Notes under the pieces: model-generated | Seen by the model: the letters and a program-made list of their open reading frames with translations, nothing else | Databases searched by the model: none | Told to the model about the DNA's origin: nothing | Shown: positions 56,501 to 64,000 of the stretch, one piece after another | Layout: each line of letters starts with the position of its first letter | How positions within the stretch are numbered: the first letter of the stretch is position 1 | Position numbers and translations under genes: made by a program | Assembly (NCBI RefSeq): GCF_964355755.1 | Contig: NC_092672.1 | Span: 14,318,501 to 14,382,500 of the forward strand | Direction: 5' to 3' | From: Antedon mediterranea | Lineage: Eukaryota; Echinodermata; Crinoidea; Comatulida; Antedonidae | Length of the DNA: 64,000 nt

Positions 56501-59500
56501 AGCCTTGAGTTGCAGCTGTGTGACAAAAACTAAAAAAAAAACTATTTATTACAAGCCATGGTATTGCTTGATTCTGTATTTTTGATGAACATGCATACAA
56601 ATTATGCGCCATATAGAGTTTACCTGAATTGACCATTCAGACACTAACATTTCCTCTCAATAATAAATCTAGTTGCTCAGATTAATTAACTTACCAATCC
56701 CAGATGGAACAACATCACTGGATTCACCGTAATCTTCTGTAAGACCAAACTTTAAAGCATCTCCTTCACTGTAAGCCTCTACTGAAACTGTGTATACACC
56801 ATCAGTAGTGAAATCATAATATACTCCTTTAAACTCTAAAAAGAATAAATATGACAGTTATAACAATATATAATATATATTGATAACTTAATTAAATTTA
56901 TATTATAAATCATATTTTTACCATTCCTGATTTTCACAATTTTAGTTTTTTATTGTTTGTTGTCAATTAATATTACTGAATGTTGAAATTCCTGTTACAC
57001 CTGTGGACTTTGTCATTGAATGAATTGCATGGTAAGTTATAAGTTGCTTCGCAGCTGACATAAATCCTAGGATTGATAAGAGAATATAGTAGCATTGCTT
57101 AAGCCGGTTTTCCAGTCGACGTTGTCATCGTTGATCATTGTAAGTTAAATGATGATCGTTTGAAAACGATCAAGATGAAATGATAACAGCATGAATATTT
57201 GATTTCTAGAGTTGAATGTTAAACGTTAAAAGTCCTGTGTCCTTTCTCAACATCGTCGTATGTAAAATGAAAAAATAAAACAGACAAAATAACTTCTTTT
57301 ATCAAATCTCAGAAGAAGATACCCATTAAAACTAAATAAAAAAAAAAATTTGAGAGGTTTTTCTGATGTAGGCCACGCTATAGTATGGAGTAATAGGGAC
57401 TCCCCTGGCTCTAGGCTCACAGGAGACATAGGCCAGCTTTGACCGTGCCGCAATGCAACACAAATAATGTAGTCAGCAGGATTCTTCTCCCAATTATGGG
57501 ACAGCATGTACACTGTATCGCCAAGGTGATTGGCCGTTTCAACGTTGCTAGAATTGAACTGGATTCAAATCTTTATGTAGAAGATCACTGACTATTGTTA
57601 AGGATAGTGTGGAATAACGTCGACTGGAAAACAGCATTAAAAAATAGAATTTATCTGATCTTATCTGAAGGAAAGTTGGATAAATCGCTGGCATACATAT
57701 GACAATTGAATATAATTATTATAGTCAAGAAGTATTCTTTAAAAACTCGCACTAATTAAAATATAAGGTAATCATTCAGAAATCACTTTAGTTATCAAAA
57801 CAAGATGGGTCACTTTCTCAAAATGTTCTGTTTTAGCCACAATTGTCTGGGCATGTATAGTATGAATAAATTCCAGGAGATGATGAGGAGAATAAAGGTG
57901 ACTAAAAAATAAATGGTTATAAAAGCACATACCAACTTCTAGATCAAGCATAAAAAGTGTATCCGGTGGAGCATTTGGCCGGTCTATTTTTACCCCTAAG
58001 CTGGCACCAATCAAGAAGATATATTCTTCGCCAATTGTAACAGATAGTTGCTGATTTTTTATCTTGTTATAATCGATCTCTTTTTCCATTAACTGTCCAT
58101 TTACAACAATCTGATCTAACAGTTCAGATTTCACTTTAGATATTACATTTATTCTCGCTATGATTGAGTCTTTGGAGCCCTCATAAATGATATAATAACT
58201 CCACTTTCCAATCTAAAGAAACAAAACATGATTTCAGTTTTCATCACAATATCAAACATCTGTATAAAAAAAACATAAGTTGTTTTTGTTTAATAAATTT
58301 GATAACCAAATTGCCTAAATTCTTTTCAACAAAACTGAAATGTAGGTTAGTTAAAAGGTTACAAATGTAATATAATTTATTAGAGTAATATGTGTTATAA
58401 GATACAAGTATAGTCAAATAGTTTAATTCTCACAATAATTTAAAAAGAGTTGTTTCAATTTGACCTCATTCCAAAAAAGTCAGTCAAATGTGTACATTCT
58501 ATGAAATTATTACATATATTATATGAAAAAGCATGAATGAGATTTCTAAAACTTAATTGGCTGCAATCTTTGTTTATAAACTACACTACAAGAATTGAAT
58601 TTTGGAATTGGAACATAAACAGGCCCTTAGAACAATCTATATGTATTATTGAAAGAAATGGAGGCCTACCTTTGCCATGCCTGATACCTTAATAGTGACA
58701 ATAGCAAGTTCCCTATTAATTGAGTACTGTGATCTGTCTTTGACATTGATTGGTGTACCATCTGGGTCTCTAACATACACTTTCGAATCTAAAAAATCAT
58801 CTTCACTTGAGAAAAACACTGTGAATGTAAGATCTTTGCCAAGATAGCTTCCAACAAAAACAAAATCGTTATCACTTTGCCTAGTTGATATTTCAGATTT
58901 CCTGCTCATGATCTAAAGAAAATAGATTTAAACCATCTTTAATGAGGGAGGCCTATCCAATTTACGTGAAGGATCTGATTATTAAGGGCTCTCAATATAG
59001 AAATTTACATATAAAATACTATACTGGGTATTAAAAATAAATTTAGTAAATCTCTTGATTAAACTCAAATTCTAAGTGAAGTTAAAAACAGTTGAAAAGT
59101 GATTATACATTATGATGCAGGAAGAATGTATAATGGCTTCAGTGAAGAGCTAAATTAAATTAACTCTTCCCTGCTCTATGTAATATACTGAATATGGATC
59201 ATTTTTTAAAAATACTTAAAAGGGTAGGTAGCGGGAGGGTGGACGGACCCTCCCCACCAGAAAGGTCATTTTTTAAGCCTCTAGGCCTGACATTTTTAAA
59301 GTATAACACCAGCAGCCCCAACCATGGTAGGGCTAGTCCTGGAGACTTATATATTTTGTTTCATATTTCGAAGTATAATCCAATTTCCGGGGATCTAGCA
59401 ACTCTATTTTAATAAATTTTCTAAAAGAGGGATAGGCCGCCAGATAGGTGGAGCGGGTGGTCCCGCATTTACAATTTTCGCACTCCCAAGACAGCAACCA

Positions 59501-62500
59501 GCCAATGCCTCTGATATTTCATGCATTGATCTTCTAATCAATTGTAGTTTGTTTATTTTAAATTTAATTACCTGTTTTGGTATTTCTTTATGAATGTCAG
59601 CCCTCTCCATTAGTATAGATATTAGGGAGTCTTCCAGAACACATGATTCTTGAAAACCAGAAAAGCCAAACCAGACACCTTGCAAGGTATTGACAAGATC
59701 AATCAGATCATTGTCTATGTTGTTACCATAGAGAACTGCATCTACAGTCACACCAGAGTTCAGAAGCTCATCTGTAATGGCAGATAAATCTGCTGTTGTA
59801 GGGCCACCACTAATTACTATGATGGATGCTCCCTTTGAATCCGTTGATAAGGAAAGTTGCTATAAAAATATAAAAGGATGTATACAATTAATACTACAGA
59901 ATAAAAAAAAGCATGGAAGACACAGTGATCTACTAGATCTTTTTCCAGAATCCCGATCTACAGGTCATTTTAAAGTCCATTTCATATGCATTCATGGCCT
60001 TTGTCAAGAATACAGAAATTAATATGCAAAATTCACAATCCTGACATTTTCCTTCGTTTCCGCCAAAAGGATTTTTTTTGTATGTGGTCCTAGTATTGTT
60101 TCTTTAAAACTTTTCATCTTATTTCATAACGCCACTCCCTCAAGTTGTTCATAATACTATATTTTTAAAGCTTTAGTTTTACATTCTATTGTCTCTTTCA
60201 CAAATATTAAACATTTTGTTATGATTTCACTTTGATTTTGCTAATACTTTTGTCTTTTATGTTGCTATGTATGGCAAAATGGCTGCAGGAATATTGTCCA
60301 GGGAGAAACCAGCTTACACCTACTATAACCACCACCACTGCTAGATGCCTATAGCAAATACTTGAGATCTGTATTTAAATTTTATATATAGGTACTCTTA
60401 ATTACATTTGTGAATTCTCTATAATTTATCTATTTGACCGAATACAAAAATTGCAGAATAGTGCTGCCCGTGTCATCGTCAGGGCTGACAACCAAACTAA
60501 TTTAGCCAACCTGCATGCCTTGGTCGGTCCTTTCTTTGCAAAAGACTTGAATCTCACCTGCTCCCTTTTGTTAACAAATGCCTGATTTTATCAAGTGTAT
60601 ACCACATAGACCTACATTTTTGGAAACAATATTCTATTTTTAAAACCTACCTCCAATGCCTTATTTAAACCACCTACAAGATCAGGTGAGCCTTCTCCAA
60701 CAGAAGGGAGTGACCTTGTCACATTTTCACGAATATCTTTGCTGGAAAGTTCAACTATATTTGTAGTAATGTTCACACCAAATGTTACAACACCCAAATG
60801 AATACCAGTCTCAACTATTTGTTCTACAAAGTATGAAACAGCTTGGCGAACCCTCAGAAAGTAATCTCCCTTAAAGAAACAATTGAAAAAAGAGAAAAAA
60901 ATTAGTTCTTTACAATTAAATAAAACATAAAAAGTGTACTCACTTGTTTCGAACCCGTCGGAAGTTAATTAAGATTAATTTACTTTTGTCTATGTAAAAG
61001 TCTGTCTGATCATGTACATTTTTAAAAAGCTATTGATATTATTTTATCTGTTATTTCCCCCAAAGTATGTTACGCATTCTTTAAATTGCTTGACCCTGAT
61101 TCTTTCTTGGTACACCACAAATTTGAAATAAAGGAAATCAGGGATTAAAAGTGGAGATTTAATTTAGCTAAATCAAAATCTGTTTAAATATTGTCAATCT
61201 TGACTTTTAAATTATAGTGTCATCATCAAACTAAACTTTGATTGCTGAGGTATCGCATTATTAACATTAGTTAAGAAATTAAATTATTGTTGCTGACGTC
61301 CAGAAAGAGAAGCATTGAATGAAAATGAAAATTTCAAAACCACTATAGAGAGGTTTATACAATAATATATTGTAATTAACAAAATCAACAGCTATTGATC
61401 CATAAAAAATGAACCAATGACTTGTGATTAGAGCAACATTTAGGAACCCAACTCTATTCTAAATAGTAAACTCTATAAATAATTTATGACAAGAAATTCA
61501 ATGAAATAGATTACTATACGATCCGATGGTGACATGGGAAATCAAGAATTGTTACACTTTTGTGGCAATTTACAAGTCATTAAGAAGCAATCGTAAAACC
61601 TAATGACATTATTAAACCTAGTCCCAGTTTTTATAGGACTGTCAAATTAAATTTGATACAGAATGGAAAGAAATATTTTATATATTTAATTAAATGTAAG
61701 TATTTCTTATTGAGGAGACTGTCGACTGTTATTTTTTTTATAACATTTACTTTTGTTCCGTTTTCATGTTTGTATTTGTCACAACTGCTAATGTAGAAAA
61801 CGCCAGCTAATGTAGAAACAACCGTTAATGTAGAACAATCTACTGCTAATGTAGAAAACGCCAGCTAATGTTGAAACAACCGTTAATGTAGAACAATCTA
61901 CTGCTAATGTAGAAAACGCCAGCTAATGTAGAAACAACCGTTAATGTAGAACAATCTACTGCTAATGTAGAAAACGCCAGCTAATGTAGAAACAACCGTT
62001 AATGTAGAACAATCTACTGCTAATGTAGAAAACGCCAACTAATGTTGAAACAACCGTTAATGTAGAACAATCTACTGCTAATGTAGTAAACGCCAGCTAA
62101 TGTTGAAACAACCGTTAATGTAGAACAATCTACTGCTAATGTAGTAAACACCAGCTAATGTAGAAACAACCGTTAATGTAGAACAATCTACTGCTAATGT
62201 AGAAAACGCCAGCTAATGTAGAAACAACCGTTAATGTAGAACAATCTACTGCTAATGTAGAAAACACCAGCTAATGTTGAAACAACCGTTAATGTAGAAC
62301 AATCTACTGCTAATGTAGAAAACACCAGCTAATGTAGAAACAACCGTTAATGTAGAACAATCTACTGCTAATGTAGAAAACACCAGCTAATGTAGAAACA
62401 ACCGTTAATGTAGAACAATCTACTGCTAATGTAGTAAACGCCAGCTAATGTTGAAACAACCGTTAATGTAGAACAATCTACTGCTAATGTAGAAAACGCC

Positions 62501-63992
62501 AGCTAATGTAGAAACAACCGTTAATGTAGAACAATCTACTGCTAATGTAGTAAACACCAGCTAATGTAGAAACAACCGTTAATGTAGAACAATCTACTGC
62601 TAATGTAGAAAACGCCAGCTAATGTTGAAACAACCGTTAATGTAGAACAATCTACTGCTAATGTAGAAAACGCCAGCTAATGTAGAAACAACCGTTAATG
62701 TAGAACAATCCACTGCTAATGTAGAAAACGCCAACTAATGTAAAAACAACCGTTAATGTAGAACAATCTACTGCTAATGTAGTAAACGCCAGCTAATGTA
62801 GAAAACAACCGTTAATGTAGAACAATCTACTGCTAATGTAGAAAACGCCAACTAATGTAGAAACAACCGTTAATGTAGAACAATCTACTGCTAATGTAGA
62901 AAACGCCAACTAATGTAGAAACAACCGTTAATGTAGAACAATCTACTGCTATTGTAGAAAACGCCAGCTAATGTTGAAACAACCGTTAATGTAGAACAAT
63001 CTACTGCTAATGTAGAAAACGCCAGCTAATGTTGAAACAACCGTTAATGTAGAACAATCCGCTGCTAATGTAGTAAACGCCAGCTAATGTTGAAACAACC
63101 GTTAATGTAGAACAATCTACTGCTAATGTAGTTAAACCTCCAGCTAATGTAAAAACACCAACAGCTTATGAAGTAAATACTCAATCAACGGAAATTGCCT
63201 CCCAGCTAATGTAGTTACCACTTTTTATATATATAAACCGCTTGGTGATATACTAAAATTGAATTAATTAATTTGAAACGATAAGATGATTACTAGTACT
63301 AGTAGATATTAAGGTCAAAATGATAGTTGCAGCAATTTTTTGCCAAACTTTTGTATTAGACTGAATATAAATATGTATGCTGTGAATTATTTGACACTAA
63401 AATGACCGTAAAGTTAGTTGTTACAAAGATATAAGCTATTTGAATATTTTGCCCGCCATCTTATAAAGGACCATAAAAGACCCCCAAAGGGTTACAGGTT
63501 GAGCAACAATGTTTTTCTGGTTTATTTTGAGTTGCCAACTTCTATCACTAATTGTACACAGAACCCCATTATGACCGGTAATGTTTACAGTGCTGAATTG
63601 AGACTATTTTGTGTCATTAGTATTAGAATTATATAACACCTATGGAATGAAATTATAGGATTCAAACAATTTTGGAGGATAACTGTCTGAGCAAGAACAT
63701 ATTAAAATTGTAAAGAAATTATTTTAAATATAAATCTTTTTAATACCTGATTCAGTCTTTCACTAGCTTCAATCAAAATGACAATCTTAGTTGGAATTCT
63801 CTGAACCAATCTAAATGTTGGTGTAGTATCTACATGTGTTTCAATTGGCAAATTTTTACCACCAACAAAATCTTTAGTCTCCAATATGACTTCCCAGGTT
63901 GACCTGTAGTTGCATTGTTCATTGTGTGGGTTGGGTGCTTCATAATTATGGAAACCTGGCCTTGATGCATCATTATGACAAAACTCTGTAAC
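53159..63992 (-). CDS. CLCA: CLCA-family protein (calcium-activated chloride channel regulator-like), 3' part of gene
   Basis: Eight exons join in frame on the minus strand: 63992-63747, 60869-60651, 59859-59572, 58912-58670, 58212-57933, 56835-56695, 54129-53899 and 53580-53159. They total 2070 bases, i.e. 689 codons plus stop. Every junction has GT/AG signals and matching phase. The peptide starts VTEFCHN with HNYEAPN and RSTWEVI, the CLCA block before the VWA domain. It then runs through VWA (~residues 50-245), a beta-sandwich region, an FN3-like domain and a C-terminal helix. CLCA proteins are secreted or surface proteins that self-cleave through an N-terminal metallohydrolase and modulate TMEM16A; that N-terminal domain is beyond position 64000. 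The VWA metal site is degraded: EASER replaces DxSxS. Confidence 0.9.
53899..54129 (-). CDS. CLCA: CLCA exon: FN3-like domain, first half
   Basis: 231 bases, acceptor TTATTGTAG, donor GAAG/GTAATT. It contains SVDIHPPSIFQIMEVK and VTITWLSPGDNYFYGE; the latter matches the LxWTAPGDDYDxG motif that marks CLCA FN3-like domains. Confidence 0.87.
54253..54292. repeat. (TCATG)n microsatellite in a CLCA intron
   Basis: About eight uninterrupted TCATG pentamers. Confidence 0.97.
54475..56166. repeat. 39-bp minisatellite in a CLCA intron, ~43 units
   Basis: The unit contains CACAGATGATATGCCTACTG then TATCGTTAACCATTTAACA. Variants include a CCACACAGATAAT form and a TATAAACC form (55441, 55561, 55681 and others) recurring every few units, so some units spread as blocks. 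It fills most of the intron between exons 54129 and 56695. Confidence 0.97.
56695..56835 (-). CDS. CLCA: CLCA exon: beta-domain before FN3
   Basis: 141 bases with acceptor ATTCTTTTTAG and donor ATTG/GTAAGT. It encodes FKGVYYDFTTDGVYTVSVEA, equivalent to the GIYSRYFT...NGRYSLKV segment of vertebrate CLCAs. Confidence 0.85.
57103..57636. mobile_element. TTAA-flanked MITE in a CLCA intron, ~534 bp
   Basis: GTTTTCCAGTCGACGTT at 57106-57122 is mirrored at 57616-57632, each four bases inside a TTAA (57099-57102 and 57637-57640). TTAA duplications fit piggyBac or Kolobok elements. The interior has an 88-codon minus-strand frame (57247-57513) with no transposase features. Confidence 0.65.
57933..58212 (-). 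CDS. CLCA: CLCA exon: beta-sandwich, second part
   Basis: 280 bases, acceptor TGTTTCTTTAG, donor GTTG/GTATGT. It begins IGKWSYYIIYEG, continuing ...SGMAK of the previous exon, equivalent to PGTAxxGTWTY. It ends LFMLDLEV before the conserved GVYYDF exon. Confidence 0.86.
58670..58912 (-). CDS. CLCA: CLCA exon: beta-sandwich, first part
   Basis: 243 bases (81 codons), acceptor TTTCTTTAG, donor AAAG/GTAGGC. It contains GSYLGKDLTFTVFF and VYVRDPDGTPINV, matching the TVGxDTxFxVTW ... LxDPxG pattern of CLCAs. Confidence 0.87.
59140..59173. repeat. Relic of the CAGGGAAGAGTTA mini-MITE family
   Basis: CAGTGAAGAGCTAAATTA is followed by its near-inverse AATTAACTCTTCCCTG. The ends match those of the 55-bp element at 39991; no target duplication is visible. 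Confidence 0.45.
59295..59410 (-). repeat. Single inverted unit of the 7.2-8.4 kb satellite in a CLCA intron
   Basis: Read in reverse it gives AATAGAGTTGCTAGATCC, CCGGAAATTGGATTATA, GTCTCCAGGACTAGCCC and CCATGGTTGGGGCTG, following the same order as the ~204-bp satellite unit. It abuts a CCCACCAG / GGGTGG-rich stretch and lies ~160 bp from exon 59572. Confidence 0.7.
59572..59859 (-). CDS. CLCA: CLCA exon: VWA domain, second half
   Basis: 288 bases, acceptor TTTTTATAG, donor ACAG/GTAATT. It encodes ASIIVISGGPTTADLSAITD and VTVDAVLYGNNIDNDLIDLV, matching VxLLTDGEDN...SGxxVxxIALG. The aspartate expected in the LTDGED metal-site loop is Gly here (ISGGP). Confidence 0.87.
60651..60869 (-). CDS. 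CLCA: CLCA exon: VWA domain, middle
   Basis: 219 bases, acceptor TTTCTTTAAG, donor GGAG/GTAGGT. It contains RVRQAVSYFVEQIVETGIHL, GVVTFGVNITTNI and SLPSVGEGSPDLVGGLNKAL, matching GxVxFDS...LPTxxxGGTSICxGL; the metal-site Thr position is Ser in GEGSPD. Confidence 0.87.
61785..63210. repeat. 58-bp minisatellite in a CLCA intron, ~24 units
   Basis: Each 58-bp unit is a trimer of a ~19-bp core: GCTAATGTAGAAAACGCCA, GCTAATGTAGAAACAACC and GTTAATGTAGAACAATCTAC. Variants (TTGAAA, GTAAAC, CACCAG) are shuffled between units. The last units are truncated and diverged. Confidence 0.97.
63235..63290 (-). repeat. Solo tail module of the 47.7-kb SINE family
   Basis: Reverse reading gives TTATCGTTTCAAATTAATTAA, interrupted by one changed base, then TTAGTATATCACC and GCGGTTTATATATATAAA. 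The same order flanks the SINE near 48010-48110. Confidence 0.6.
63300..63600 (+). repeat. Diverged module related to the P1/P2 arms
   Basis: AATTTTTTGCCAAACTTTTG, TGAATATAAATATGTATGC and GTTACAAAGATATAAGC follow the order of the phrases in the P1 and P2 units (a genomic 'TTTTTTgAAAATG ... GAATATAAATATGTA ... atatctC' pattern). The match is loose. Confidence 0.35.
63747..63992 (-). CDS. CLCA: CLCA first visible exon: pre-VWA block and VWA start
   Basis: 246 bases. The acceptor TAAAATAG ends at 63993 and the donor is TCAG/GTATTA. VTEFCHN, HNYEAPN, CNYRSTWEVI and TFRLVQRIPTKIVILIEASE match the strongly conserved CLCA stretch leading into the VWA domain. The MIDAS first motif DxSxS is replaced by EASER. 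Upstream exons lie outside the window. Confidence 0.9.
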
Positions 63993-64000
63993 CTATTTTA

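Overview
The window looks like AT-rich nuclear DNA of a marine invertebrate deuterostome, most likely an echinoderm. This is an inference from intron-containing animal genes, RING-less TRIM-NHL paralogues, a CLCA gene, many short dispersed repeats and abundant minisatellites. Nothing bacterial or viral is evident. Genes are sparse and more than half of the sequence I can interpret is repeat or transposon.

Layout. 0.5-1.4 kb: the first two coding exons of a CCDC150 orthologue on the minus strand, running off the left edge. 2-12.5 kb: a repeat field holding one copy of an ~890-bp dispersed repeat, a snapback element, a nested palindrome of three minisatellites, a ~204-bp satellite, a truncated non-LTR retrotransposon, a MITE and a reverse-transcriptase relic. 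Three single-coding-exon genes of one family (B-box, coiled coil, filamin repeat, NHL propeller, no RING) lie on the plus strand at 13.6-15.3, 25.5-27.3 and 45.5-47.3 kb. Between them are LINE relics, a SINE, the second copy of the ~890-bp repeat and several tandem arrays.

30.9-42.3 kb: two large palindromic (foldback) elements. The first is 30,859-34,185, flanked by CTA. The second is 38,207-42,111, flanked by TTA and inserted into a 67-bp minisatellite. Both begin with TAG[A/G]C, and 3-bp flanking duplications fit both. The second carries a broken gene resembling FEN1/XPG-like nucleases with a Cys-rich C-terminus; that C-terminal part is present in both arms in opposite orientation.

52.1-64 kb: the 3' part (eight exons, 689 codons) of a minus-strand CLCA-family gene. 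It encodes the VWA domain, beta-rich domains, an FN3-like domain and a C-terminal membrane helix; the N-terminal metallohydrolase part lies beyond the right edge. Two introns are swollen by 39-bp and 58-bp minisatellites, and a 37-bp hairpin-forming array begins about 20 bp past the stop codon.

The host genes (CCDC150, three TRIM-NHL-like, CLCA) show no evident shared pathway. The three TRIM-like genes are a dispersed local family. The mobile-element landscape, especially the nuclease-bearing palindromic element, is the most unusual content.
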